64,000 nucleotides of DNA from Chloranthus sessilifolius (lineage: Eukaryota > Streptophyta > Magnoliopsida > Chloranthales > Chloranthaceae). The DNA lies in assembly GCA_021018995.1 (NCBI GenBank), contig CM037587.1, positions 67,289,604 through 67,353,603 of the forward strand, given 5' to 3'. Shown one piece after another: positions 51,016 through 62,294 of this stretch; position 1 is the stretch's first letter; each line of letters opens with the position of its first letter. Made by a program: the position numbers and the translations under genes. The notes beneath the pieces were generated by a model. That model was not told the DNA's origin. It worked only from the letters and a program-made list of their open reading frames with translations, and did no database searches.

Positions 51016-52283
51016 TCATCCTCTCATTATTTGTCCATTCTGCAGACGTCCTCTATGGTAGGACCGGATGGGCGGCCGGCTGATAGGATGAGGTGGGAGT
51101 CGCGGGCGCGGAGTGTGCAGGTGGTGTCGGCGTGGCTGTGGTGTGGGAGGGAACCCTCTCCATGGATGGCTCGGCTGCGGCAGGGTGTGCCCCACCCTCA
51201 AGTGGGTCTCTTGAGGTGGTGGGTGGCGGTGCTGCATTGCTCTTCTTCTTCCTTTGGCTCTTTGGGCGGGAGCGGGACCCGGAGCTGGTAGGGTCCGCTT
51301 CAACAGGTTGTAGCTACGGGTCCATGAAGACTTTGTGAATGTCTTCACGCGATCCGTAGCCCTCACCTCGTGAGGTGAGATAGTGTAGGAGGGATCGTTG
51401 GAGTAGCACTCCAACATGCTTGAGATGAGCCGAGCATACGGCATCTTCTCCTTGGGCCGCATGTTGCCCTTCATCAGTTTAGTCTTGATGTACCGCATCC
51501 CCTCAAGGATGACCTTGGTAGCATCAAACCATCGGCCACAGAAGGCCGCGTAAAGTGCATGTTGCACTTTGTCGACACGCTCAGTGTCGTGGCGCATCGG
51601 GTAAAGGTTGCATTTGATTATGGAGTCGAGCATCCACATGTAGGGTGGAAGATCAACCCTCTTGATGGAAATGCCCGACCCCTTCTTGCCATTTGTCATG
51701 AGGGTCATGACTTCCTCAAACCGGGGGTCTTCCACAAAGGGTGGAAATAGTGTAGTCTCGGGGGTGAACTCGAGGTAGCACTCGAGCACCTCGTGAATGT
51801 GACGCCGAGTGATCGTGTAGAGACGACCCTCGATCTTGGTGATGATGCAGTCGTCGGTAGGGCCATTGGTTAGCCCTTGGTAGAATAATCTCACCAATCT
51901 AGGGTAGTAGGAACCCCGGATTGGTTTGAGAAGATTGCCGAGACCGGCATTGTTTATGTAGTTTTGAGCCCATTGGGTCTCGCCCGGTACATCGGGATCG
52001 GTGAAAAGGGTAGGGTCGATGGTATATTCGACCTCAAAGGTCTTGGCTGCCCACCACTCGTTTGGTTGCTCCACGTTGGTGGGTGGTGGTGGCATGGGGG
52101 TGGATTCATGGAAGACTCGGCGTGAGATGCGCTTCGTCGAACCGGAGGTGGTCTCCGATTCCGGTGTGATGGAGTCCTCACCGGCGATGGGGTAGGTGGT
52201 GGTGGTGCGGCGTTCTTACGCCTAACCGGCAACTTGGAGGTTGCCTTCTTCGAAGATAAACGGGTTTTGGGCGGCATGTTCAC
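51016..52283 (-). CDS. Chromovirus accessory ORF, sense, downstream of pol
   Basis: Starts MPPKTRLSSKKATSKLP at 52277 (or two codons earlier): a Lys/Arg and Pro-rich N-terminus, then one frameshift near 52095. The long open part (51016-52095, 359 codons) has a folded-looking core with EVEYTIDPTLFTDPDVPG, GSYYPRLVRLFYQGLTNGP, GRLYTITRRHIHEVLE, LPPYMWMLDSIIKCNLYPMR, HALYAAFCGRWFDATKVILE and MPYARLISSMLECY, and a Pro/Arg/His-rich tail. I see no signal peptide or membrane helix, so it does not look like an envelope protein despite the env-like position. The core resembles the database 'putative plant transposon protein' domain, of unknown function. It has its own TATA box and leader. The basic ends suggest nucleic-acid binding; that is inference. 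Confidence 0.75.
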
Positions 52284-52486
52284 TAAACTAGGGTTTATCT
52301 AGCTTGAATTGAAGAAAAAACGGAAATCTAGGGTTTACCTTAGGTTTCGGAGGCGAATGCGGCGATTTCGGACGCGAATCGTGAAAACCCAAACCCTAGA
52401 GCACTTTCGGTTGGTTGGAGAAGGAGAAGATGAAACGCCCAAAATCCCAAGCCAATGATTTGAATGGGAAATGAAATCCCCAAATT

Positions 52487-52497
52487 TATTTATATAG
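52487..52497 (-). promoter_or_regulatory. TATA box of the accessory ORF
   Basis: Reversed CTATATAAATA follows GCCGCGG and lies about 210 bp before the ORF start. The leader between them is C/T-rich, with CTCTAGGGTTTGGG and AAGGTAAACCC, the latter a possible donor of a leader intron. The palindrome array begins about 20 bp upstream. Confidence 0.7.
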
Positions 52498-52519
52498 CCG
52501 CGGCTCGATTCGAAATTCC

Positions 52520-52975
52520 ATTTCGATTAATCGAAATTCAAAACTAGGTTAAGCGTAAAATCGATTAATCGATTTTCAAATCGATGTCGAAATAAAATTC
52601 GATTAATCGAAAATATTTCGATTAATCGAAATCGTGTTTGTTTAATAATTTAAAATTTTGAGCTCACTGGCGCGTGCCAGTCGATTAATCGAAATTCATT
52701 TCGATTAATCGAAATCTCAAAATCGATTAATCGAACTTAGTTTCGATTAATCGAAATCGTGCAAAAACTTCAAAAATTTTCCAAAATTTCTTAAGTATTC
52801 GATTAATCGAAATCCCATTTCGATTAATCGAAATTTCTTTCTATGCATTTTCTAACTCAACTTTTCATTTCCAGTCACTGGCACATGCCAGTCGACTAAT
52901 CGAACAAGATCGATTAATCGAAATTCCAAATCGATTAATCGATTTGAAATTCGATTAATCGATTTTGCCCAATTT
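52520..52975. repeat. TCGATTAATCGA palindrome array, accessory promoter
   Basis: About thirteen perfect copies of the 12-bp palindrome in roughly 455 bp, immediately upstream of the accessory TATA box. Two further palindromic words, ACTGGCGCGTGCCAGT (near 52668) and ACTGGCACATGCCAGT (near 52877), sit beside copies of it. Confidence 0.9.
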
Positions 52976-52996
52976 CTGCAGAATTTCAATCTCTTG

Positions 52997-53022
52997 TTTC
53001 TTTTTTTTTTTTTTTTTTTTTT
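52997..53022. repeat. Poly-T run
   Basis: Uninterrupted T run between the integrase end and the palindrome array; it reads poly-A on the element's sense strand and might mark the 3' end of an inserted cDNA. Confidence 0.6.
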
Positions 53023-53120
53023 GCTATTTTTGACAATTCATGACAGATTGGATCAAAATTTCCATTGAAATACAAGTATAGTGGAGATTTCACAACACGT
53101 TTGTGGTTTACATTGCATTC

Positions 53121-54760
53121 TCACGTCGTTGGAAACAAGGCTGGGTATTGTTCTTTCATATCGGCCTCTCGTTCCCAAGTAGCCTCTTCTTTGGGATGAT
53201 TGTTCCATCGAACAAGCACTAAGGGAATTACTTTAGTGCGTAGTACTTGTTCTTTCCGATCCAAGATCTCCACTGGTTCCTCTATCATGCTCATGTCCTC
53301 ACACATCTCTATAGGTTGCTTCCCTAACACATGAGACGGATCATTCACGTACTTTCTGAGCATCGATATGTGGAAGACATTATGTACTCGATCGAATGGT
53401 AAACTAATGCGATATGCAACTTCACCTATTAGTCCCAAAATTTCAAATGGTCCAACATAACGTGGACTTAACTTCCCCTCTTGCCAAATCATTACACCTT
53501 TCATAGGTGACACCTTCACAAACACATGCTCGCCCACTTTGTAGTCAACACTAGTCCGCTTCACATCGCGTAACTTTTACTGCATCTACTCTGTCTTGTC
53601 TTCAACCTTTCTCGATAATTGGACAACGGTGGCGTTGTCTTCAAGCTTTGGTCCTAATACAAATTTCTCACTGTTTCCTCCCAATTCGAGGTGACTTGCA
53701 TCGTCGTCCATCTGAGCTTCATACGGTGCCATGCCAATGCTCGTTTGAAAACTGTTGTTATATCACGAACTCGAGCATCGGTAGATACTCATCGGTATCC
53801 TTGCATATCAAGCATGCAAGCTCTGAGCATGTCTTCTATCACTTGGTTCACTCGCTCTGTCTGTCCATCAGTTTGAGGATGGAATGCTGAACTAAAGTCT
53901 AGTCGTGTTCCCATTCCTTCTTGAAATTTCTTTCAAAACTTGGACGTATACAGTGGATCACGATCTGAAACTATGCTGCTTGGAATACCATGTAATCTTA
54001 CAATCTCTTTCATATATAGGTCTGCCAATCTTCCTGCCGTATACGTAGTATTGTATGGCAAAAAGTGCGCTGATTTGGTCAATCGGTCTACGACGACCCA
54101 AATAGCATTATGTCTTTCTTGGCGATGAGGTAATCCAACAATGAAATCCATTGAGATCGATTCCCACTTCCATTCTGGTATTGGTAAAGGTTGCAATAGT
54201 CCCGCAGGATGTCTATGATCAACCTTCACTTGTTGACAAGTCAAACATCGTGACACATACTCGGCCACGTCTTGTTTCAGTCCTCTCCACCAATAATTCT
54301 TTTTCAAATCTTGGTACATTTTGGTGCTACCAGGGTGGATGGCATAATTTGACTTATGAGCCTCATCCAGAATTGTTCGTCTTAGATCGGCATTATCCGG
54401 GATGCATAGACGGCCTTTAAACAACAAAGAACCATCTGCTTTTATTGAGAAGTCCGAACTGATGCCTTCACTCACGTCTTGACGAATCTTTGTTAATGCT
54501 GGATCTTTCATCTGTAGCTCGTGGATATGTTCAAATATCACTGGCTTTACTGAGATGTTAGCCAAAAAGGATCCAGTGTCCTTTGACTCAATGTTCGCAT
54601 CATAGCATGCCAGGTCTTCCAATAGTTTCCATCGGTGCATACCCAAAATCAATGAAGCTAACTGAGCTGAACCCTTTCGACTCAATGCATCGGCTACTAC
54701 ATTCGCCTTGCCAGGATGGTATTGTATAGAGCAATCGTAGTCCTTGAGGAATTCCATCCA
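53121..54760 (-). pseudogene. Chromovirus integrase with chromodomain
   Basis: The 54757-53933 frame starts MEFLKDYDCSIQYHPGKANV (end of RNase H), then the zinc finger HKSNYAIHPG ... CLTCQQVK, the catalytic SMDFIVGLPHRQ and VSDRDPLYTS, with the Glu in HPQTDGQTERVNQ after a frame break near 53930. The 53564-53121 frame has VGEHVFVKVSPMKGV, GPFEILGLIGEVAYRISLP, HNVFHISMLRKYV and the chromodomain VLVRWNNHPKEEATWE. The chromodomain directs insertion to marked chromatin in chromoviruses. D, D and E and the zinc ligands are present; frameshifts alone disable it. Confidence 0.93.
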
Positions 54761-55900
54761 TCTGCTATTGTCTCATATTGAGCTCATTTCCGTGAGCAGA
54801 TATCGGAGGCTCTTATGATCGTGAAAATTTCAAAAGTCTCACCATACAAGTAATGTCTCCAAATCTTTAGCATAAAAATGACTGCCAGTTCAAGTCATGA
54901 GTCGGGTAATTTTCTCGTGTTCTTTCAGCTGTCTTGATCCGTAAGCTATCACCTTCTTGTGTTGGTTGAGCACACAACCAAGGCCATTGTATGACGCGTC
55001 GCTGTACACTGCGTATCCTCCACTGCCTGAAGGAATTGCCAACACTGGGGCTGAAGTGAGTCTCGTTTTGAGTTCTTGAAAACTCTTCTCGCATGCCTCA
55101 CTCCACTCAAACCTTGAATCTTTTCGTGTCAGCTTTGTGAGAGGTCCCGATATCTTTGAAAACCCCTCAACGAAAGCGTCGATAATAGCCTTGCTAAGCC
55201 CGTAAAACTTGACATCGGTCCTTTGGGTTGTTCCCATTTAACTCGCTTCTATCTTTCTTTGGATCTCTGGTGACACCATGCTTTGAGACGACATGTCCCA
55301 AAAAGCTAACTTCTTCCAACCAAAATTCACACTTACTGAGTTTGGCGTACAATTGGTGTTCACGTAGCGTCTGTAGAGAAATCCTCAAATGTTCTTCGTG
55401 TTCCGTCTTGGATTTGGAGTATATCAGTATATCATCAACAAATACTACAACGCAGAGTCCAAGTGTGGTTTAAACACTCGGTTCATCGGATCCATAAACG
55501 ACGGAGCATTCGTTAACCCAAACGGCATCACAAGGAATTCATAATGTCCATACCGTGTCCTGGAAAGTCATCTTGAATGTCCTCGACTTTGACTCAAGAA
55601 CGATGATACCGGATCTCGTCTATCTTGGAAAAATACTTTGCACCTTGCGGTTGGTCGAATAGATCATCAATTCTAGGCAAAGGGTATCGGTTCTTCACGG
55701 TGAGTTTGTTCAATTCGATAGTCAATGCATAGTCTCATTGACCCATCTTTCTTCTTGACAAACAAGACCGGTGCTCCCCATGGAGATACACTTGGTCTAA
55801 CAAACCCCTTGTCCATCGCTCTTGTAGTTGTTCCTTCAACTCCTTTAGCTCGTGAGAGCCATTCTATAAGGTGCTTTTGAAATAGGCTCCGTTCCTGGTG
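54760..55900 (-). pseudogene. Chromovirus reverse transcriptase and RNase H
   Basis: Segments in three frames, minus strand: [39 protein letters not shown] with an intact catalytic [29 protein letters not shown], then GPLTKLTRKDSRFEWSEACE and SGGYAVYSDASYNGLGCVL of RNase H with its first Asp. At least four indels break the frame (near 55730, 55490, 55250, 54900). The active sites look normal, in contrast to the Tat element. Confidence 0.9.
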
Positions 55901-56500
55901 CTAAGTCAATGGCGAATTCTACTTCTCTTTCTGGAGGTAGTCCAGGCAATTCCTCTGGAAACACGTCGGTGAAGTCTCGCACAATTGCTATCTCGAAGAT
56001 GACGCTTCTTTTCCTCCTTGTCCTCCTTTAAGAAAGCTAAGTATCCTTGCATCCCTTTACGATCATTTTCGGCCCTTCTTCTTTGAGATCGGTAGCAGAT
56101 AATGACCTCACTCCTTGAAACCAAATGATCTTCTTGTGTTGGAGTGCGAAAATGACTACCTTGTTCTTGCAATCAATGGTGCAATCTTTGCCAACCGGTC
56201 CATGCCAAGGATCACATCAAACCCTTGCATGTCTAATTACCAACTTTGCTTCCAATTCATGCACTTCTAAGTCTTGAACTGCGATGATGGATTTGCAAGC
56301 TAACTCCGTGTCTACTAACTCTCGTCGGAATAGACAGAATGGAGAAATCCAACGTCTACGGAACGATCTTCATCTTCTTAGCAAAAGCGTGGGTGACGAA
56401 TGAGTGGGTAGACCGGGGTCTATCAACACTCGGCGTCATGTCTAAATACACTTCCCTTTCATACATAGTTAAAGTACCTATAATATATATACACATACAT
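55901..56500 (-). pseudogene. Chromovirus protease region
   Basis: The minus-strand segments QGFDVILGMDRLAK and, after breaks, blocks resembling the protease-RT junction of Tekay elements are seen. The active-site DTG block should lie near 56430 but is too damaged to read with confidence. Confidence 0.6.
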
Positions 56501-56559
56501 ACGTAAATTTACACATCAAAATGCACTCTCGCTTATATTAAAAGAACCTACACTATTCC

Positions 56560-57957
56560 TAATGCATGCACCTTTTTCCATCTAAAATTCTTTATGAAAC
56601 GGAATTTTCTTTAATAAAATAAAATTTCTCACCTTGGATGACGTGCACATTCCACCTCGCTTCGACGGTCGCATAGGCTCTCCCCTAACAATCGGCTTCC
56701 TTGCTTGAATGGGTCGTGTGTCAGAATCAAGCCGCCTTGCCCTTGTCTGTCTCGGGCAATCCTTGATCATGTGGCCCACCTTGCCACATCGGAACAACCT
56801 CTAGTTCCGATTCTCTGATCTATAGTCCTATGCGGCTTGCCACATCCGCACACGCTCGAGGTGGAAGATACTGACGAGAACCACTGTGTGATAGTGGCAC
56901 GATGACATGGCGGGGCTCTCATAGCGAATAGGTCTCCCGCAAGTAATGGAAACCTCTGTTGGTGTTGTTGTTATTGTTGTTGCGCCGGTCTTCCAAAACC
57001 TCCACAAGCTGCGGTCTCGACTCGACCCACGAACCTCGGCTTTTTTATTCACCGGTTCGTGTTCCCCATCCTTCCGTGGTCAAGTCCTCTCTGCTCTCTC
57101 TCTATATCTGCATTGTGTTCTCCTCTTCTACAACCAATGCTTTGCTCATGACCTCTTCATAGGTCCTCGGTTGAAATGGAGCTCGCCTCCCCTAACCTCG
57201 AGCTTCAAACCTTCTTTGAAACCTCTTGGACTTCATCACTTGAGCGGCGTAATCCGGAGCAAAAGCAGGGCAAGTCGTCATAGAAACTCTACCCGTATTC
57301 TCTCACGGTCATTCTCCCTTGTACTAATTGCCAAAAATTGTATCTCTAATTGGTTCCTCACCACTTGGAAATATTGTTTGTTGAACTCCTCAACAAATTC
57401 CTCCCAAGTCCAAGGCAACTTGGGGTCTCACAGGCCCGAGTCCTTATCACGGACTTCCACCAAGGCCCAGCCTCCCATCCAACATGTAAGCTGCCCATCT
57501 TACACTCTCGTCTTCCGTGCAAGTTAGCACGCTAAAGACTTTCTCCATCTCCATCACCAATTCTCGTGACCATTGTATGCACCTTGAAAATGAAGGAGGT
57601 CTCATCCTTCTAAACTCGTAAAGATGAGGGCAGCAACGCAGTCCTCAGTGGTGTAGGTGGGTGCTGTTCTCTTGACGCATGTGCTGCAAAGGATGCTGCC
57701 TGTTGTGCCATGGCATTGCCATAGTCTCCATAGTGTGCATCATCCTTTGTCGCTCCTCTCTATCTTCTTGCCTTTCTCTCAATCTTTCTTGCTCTCTTAG
57801 ATCTTGATCCACGATGATCTCGATCCTCTTCCTCATGATGTCTACTCTCGCCACCTCGTTACCTCTAAAGGCACTCTATTGGTAGGAGAGATGAAATCAT
57901 CTCCACTCATAAACTCCTTTGATGGCCTCCCTTGGTGGCCTCTCCCTCTAGCGACAT
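56560..57957 (-). pseudogene. Chromovirus gag
   Basis: Start codon at 57957 (ATGTCGCTAGAGGGAGAGG, the usual basic start). The frame 57854-57645 is a charged segment rich in REQERLRERQEDREERQ, likely coiled coil. At the C-terminal end FRCGKVGHMIKDCP (from 56794) is the CCHC zinc knuckle, its first Cys lost to a small indel. The middle (56830-57640) is broken into several frames. Confidence 0.8.
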
Positions 57958-58033
57958 TTTGCATTTGAAACTAAGGTTTAGATTAGCGAAGCCCCTATGA
58001 TCTGACGAAAGAATCCTTGTCGAATTGCTAAAA

Positions 58034-58047
58034 GATTTTGATATCAA
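58034..58047 (-). promoter_or_regulatory. Probable primer binding site (degenerate)
   Basis: Reversed TTGATATCAAAATC, a poor match to the TGGTATCAGAGC initiator-Met tRNA site usual in this lineage, directly next to the 5' LTR. Confidence 0.45.
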
Positions 58048-58049
58048 TC

Positions 58050-60760
58050 GGTGATGTTCGATTTCACATTCTCAAACCCGTGCCATCAAAGATTTATTAT
58101 CTTGACCGTGCCCCTTAACTATGCAACGAACACCCGGTATATCAAGCATAAAAAGAAGTAAGAACAACTCATGAATTTAAATCTAATTAGAAATACTTTT
58201 CAAAAGATGCTTCTACCTCATGCCCCTACATGAAGGAGAACTGATCCAACCATCGATGATATAAATCATCATGATGGTTCGCCCCAAAGAATAATCCAAA
58301 CTCTATACATATACATGTTTTCACAAAATAAAGGCTTGACATACCAAGCCGCATAATCTCTACTCAAAACTCCTCAAAGTAGCACAACTGAGTCCTCTAG
58401 AAGAAGTCCTCTGAGGTGGCTCCAACTCTCGGCAAAGAAGTCCCACTACATGGGATCGTCCCCAAACCTCGGCAATGCTACTAATGGACCTCGCGACGAT
58501 AGTCTATAGGGTGAGCTACATCCTAGCCCAATAGGGAACAAACATCACGAACATATAAGTTATAACTCACATATATTCTATGATATACCATGCATGATGT
58601 AACTATGCAGTTGTTGATAAAACAGTTAAAAGCATTCGTTTACTGTTGATTTCTTATGTTTTCATTTACTCATGAAAAATGCTGAAAAGGCCTAAAGCAA
58701 AACTTAAACTTTCAACTTAAGTAATCCCCGAGCAATATAGCATCGAGCCCCGATGAGCTACCCTTCATCGTCATCTATATAGACAGTTTTAATGTATTCC
58801 CTGGGAATACCATATAGTACCCAAGCCCCTTTCCCCTGGGGATTGGTGGCGGGGTTTCACATCTCATCAACACCCCTGGGGTGTGCTTACTACGTACGGA
58901 TAAGCCTCCGCACTGGCCTACGGTTTCGCCGCCGTATCGGTCACGGATATCCTGCCGTGTCAGTCGTGGATATCCCGCCACGTCGGTGGGGTAACCTAAG
59001 GAACCTCAAATAACAAAAATATCGGTGCCTTACATATAGTTATTCACCGTGTAATTGTGCTATCTTATATCAGTTAGGCCCTATCAAACATGATTCAATC
59101 TGTGAATACATCCCTGGGATGTATCCATTAACTTGCATCACACCTGATGCTCTTATCTCTTTACTTCTTCATCCCCTGGGGATGGCTCATTCGTTTACTC
59201 TTATGAATGTCACGCACGCACACCTTTCACATTTCTTTAAGCAATAAAAATAATTGAATTGAAATTTATATCACTACATACATGCTCTTGTAAAATAAAG
59301 TACATGTTCAGGGTGTTCCCTACCTCAAGTCTTTACTTGTTCAATGCATCAAGGTCCCACGTGGCTCCTTGTGCACTAGCTTACACGTACCACCTATGTT
59401 ACCACATAACAGGTGAAACACATCACAAAGGATGTAATAAAGAAGGTATAAGACCCTCCAAGAATCTTGAAGTCAAACTTAAAAGTCACAAAATTCATCC
59501 CAGTCGATTAATCGAAATCCCAAATCGATTAATCGAACCTGGTTCGATTAATCGATTTCCAAAATCGATTAATCGAAGGTCAATATCGATTAATCGAAGT
59601 AATTTCGATTAATCGAAATTCTCCTTTTCGCAAAGTAAACTCATGTCGACAATTGAGTTTCCGCTCGATTAATCGAATCCGATTTGATTAATCGAAATCT
59701 TCTTCGAAAGAACACTTACTATTGACGATTCGAGTTTCCATTCGATTAATCGAATTCTGTTTCGATTAATCGAATTCTTCTGTTCGCAAAGTTCTCTTAC
59801 AATTCGAACAGTTCGAGTTTCTATTCGATTAATCGAATTCAGTTTCGATTAATCGAATCTCTCCTTTTCGCAAAGTACACTTACTGTTCGAACAGTTGAC
59901 TTTCACAAGTCGATTAATCGATCCCAATTCGATTAATCGAAAACTAAATCGATTAATCGAAATCCCATTTCGATTAGTCGATTTTTCCTTAAATCATTTC
60001 CTCCAACCCTTGGGGTCCACTGGAGGTTCCCAGTCGATTAATCGATTTTCAAATCGATTAATCGAAATCCAAATTCGATTAATCGAACTCCAACTCGATT
60101 AATCGAAATCGTGTCTTCTGACCTTTCAACTTCCTGGCCAATTTCGATTAATCGAAACCCAATTTCGATTAATCGAAATTGTCAGGTTCAGCCCTTTTCG
60201 AGCTGTTCTTCCCAATCTTTTCCCATACTTTTTCCTCTATTTTTCTAAGCCATTATCCTATGATCTAACCCACATTTAACCACAACTTAACCCCTATGAT
60301 CTATGCATCTTATTTACAAAAATTTACCTTGGATAGATCTCAAGTTGATCTCTATCAATAGTTGGAAGGCTAGGGTTTCTAGCTTTGGCTCTAACGGATC
60401 CCTTGCGTCGAATCCGGCCTCCTTAATGCTTGACTCCTTCTTCCAAACAGTTGCAATAACTCTTCTCTCACTCCTCTCTCTTTCTCTCTCTTCTTTACTT
60501 CTCTCAACCACAAAAACATGAAAGTTAGGGTTTTCACCCTTTTTATTTTATTTCTTTTCTCGGTGTGGAACACATACACACCCCTCGGTGTATGTTACTC
60601 TACACACTCCTCTATCTCTCCACTCTTCTACACTGGTTCACACATCACATCCGCTCATCTCACTTTAAGTTCATCTTTGAACTATCTTATGGTCAAACCT
60701 AAGACCAATCGGGCACGGATCCCGAGGTCATAGTTTAACGTGATTTTTAGGGCTATTACA
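58050..60760 (-). repeat. 5' LTR of chromovirus
   Basis: About 2.7 kb. The right end is exact (TGTAATAGCCC reversed); the left end is blurred by small changes (gtgatgttcg for tgtgacagcccgg). On the minus strand a TATA-like CTATATAGATG lies near 58777-58787, downstream of the palindrome array. Confidence 0.9.
59503..60179. repeat. TCGATTAATCGA palindrome array, 5' LTR
   Basis: About twenty perfect copies of the 12-bp palindrome plus a few single-base variants in 680 bp, irregularly spaced at 10-60 bases. In between, cttttcgcaaagta and tcgaacagttcgag words recur. Confidence 0.95.
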
Positions 60761-60765
60761 TGATG

Positions 60766-61146
60766 GTTCCGCACCATTGAAAGATCGAATGTTTACCACA
60801 CCATCTTGTAGTCAGAAATGTAGGAATTACATTCTTTTTTATTGATTACTTCCTAAATTTTCTATCGGAATCAACTCTGCTCACCATTATCATGAGATTA
60901 TAAAGCATATGAAAAGTTTTTTAGTCATCAAATACTGTCAAGCGACTTCCAGAGACTTTTGTGAGTGCTAAGATCTTCCGAAGTTGGGTTCTGATGAGAT
61001 TGATGTGGCAAAAGGCTCTTCATAGGCTAATTACTATTATAATGCCGATGGTAGGCCATTAATAATTTTTTTTCAGGCTTTTCATAAGCATCCACAGATG
61101 GAAGTCATCAAGATTTCAGTTTAATTATGTTCTCTTTTTTATTTCA
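60766..61146. other. Unassigned sequence right of the chromovirus
   Basis: Resumes the target DNA after the TGATG duplication. No coding segment recognised; it leads into the CACTA terminus. Confidence 0.4.
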
Positions 61147-61786
61147 GGCGAAACTTTCCAATTTGAAGCTCACCTCAAATGGATCACTAGGGGGTGGGGA
61201 CACTTGGCAGGAGAGGCGAAGCAAATTTAATTTTTTTTTTCTTTTATTTTAAAAATGGGCCATGGGGTCCTTAGATTGTTAACTTTTTTTTTTTTCTTCT
61301 TTTTGTTTGAATAAAAGGATTGGGCATGTAGAGTTTAAAATTTTGGCTTATTTGAAAGGTTGGATTATAAGTTAAGATGCAACCTTTTGTTTGAATAAAA
61401 GAATTGGACATCTATTTTTTTTATTAATGACATTGAATGATTTGCATTTGAGTTGAATGGATGTATTGAAATATGAGATTAATAGCTTTTCTTTATATAA
61501 TTTTTTTTAAAGTATTAAAAAAGAAAGTAATAAAAAATTATATTAAAAAAAATATTAAAAAAAACATTGAAAAAAACATAAAAACAATATTATTTTTAAA
61601 AAAATTGCACAAAAAATCGTCGACGTAATTTAAAAAAAAACAAAATAGAATTTTAAAAAAAAAATTACATAAAAAAATCATTGCCAAAAATAGTGGTGTT
61701 TCTATGACTATTAAGAGCAATCGTTGTTAAAGTTCATAAATCACTGTCGTGTATAGTAGTGATTTCTTTTGCTTTTTGACGTAGTG
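61147..61786 (+). mobile_element. CACTA right terminus (copy related to 26400-27111)
   Basis: Ends gctttttgacgtagtg at 61786, i.e. CACTACGTCAAAAAGC reversed. It shares the caggcgaa / ggatcactaggggg / aggagaggcgaagca block and the A-rich stretch with 26400-27111. Sub-terminal short repeats are fewer and more decayed. ATG follows, as at 27112. Confidence 0.7.
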
Positions 61787-62294
61787 ATGACCCCGTCACA
61801 TACTAGTTCATCCATTACCCTTTACAAACTCTTCAGCCCTTTATCGAATTAACTTTCTAATAAAGAGATTACTAATAATATATATCCTGCCTACATCTAT
61901 TAGCTATATACATCCTAACTAATCTTGACGTGTGATAGGCCCGTATCACATTATTAGCTCCCTTCTAATCTAAGAATTTCGCCACTTTTGGTCATTTTTT
62001 AATGTGTAGGTATTCGGCTCCAAGCATGGATTATCGGCATATAGGGCAGGCCTGAGGCAAATACGTTTCGCCTGAGAGATGTTGATAGATGTTTAAACAT
62101 TTTTTTTCTTACCTTGAAAGTAATAGAAAATTTTGTGAGGACTTTTTATGTATTTTTCTCACTACTTATTGACCGATATGACCTAATATTGTCCAATATG
62201 ACTCGATATTTGATTTGTTTGACCCCATACAAAATCGAGAATGTCTACGGTATTAGATGGGGCCTAACCTGATACATATCAGCCTATATGTATC
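61787..62294. other. Unassigned sequence with gatac-type words
   Basis: No ORF. 62160-62290 carries gatatgacc, cctgatacatatcagcc and similar words related to the repeats at 29796 and 47690. Confidence 0.4.

Larger units (their letters stand above)
47842..60760 (-). mobile_element. Tekay-like chromovirus with accessory ORF
   Basis: A 12.9 kb element in minus orientation bounded by TGTAATAGCCC (reversed at 60760) and GGGCTGTCACA (reversed at 47842). A perfect TGATG duplication flanks it (47837-47841, 60761-60765). Order 5' to 3' on the minus strand: LTR, PBS, gag, protease, RT, RNase H, integrase with chromodomain, palindrome array, TATA, accessory ORF, PPT, LTR. Coding frames are broken mainly by one- or two-base indels, while most key residues are intact. 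The placement of an extra sense ORF after pol is unusual for a chromovirus. Confidence 0.93.

Noticed and set aside
51016..52283. Accessory ORF as an envelope gene
   Set aside because: The position fits env, but there is no signal peptide, no membrane helix and no Cys-rich ectodomain; the ends are basic and Pro-rich.
49287..60179. Regularly recurring 12-bp palindromes as a CRISPR-like array
   Set aside because: Spacing is irregular (about 10-60 bases), the repeat is far too short, and the arrays lie inside plant LTRs; no cas gene is present.
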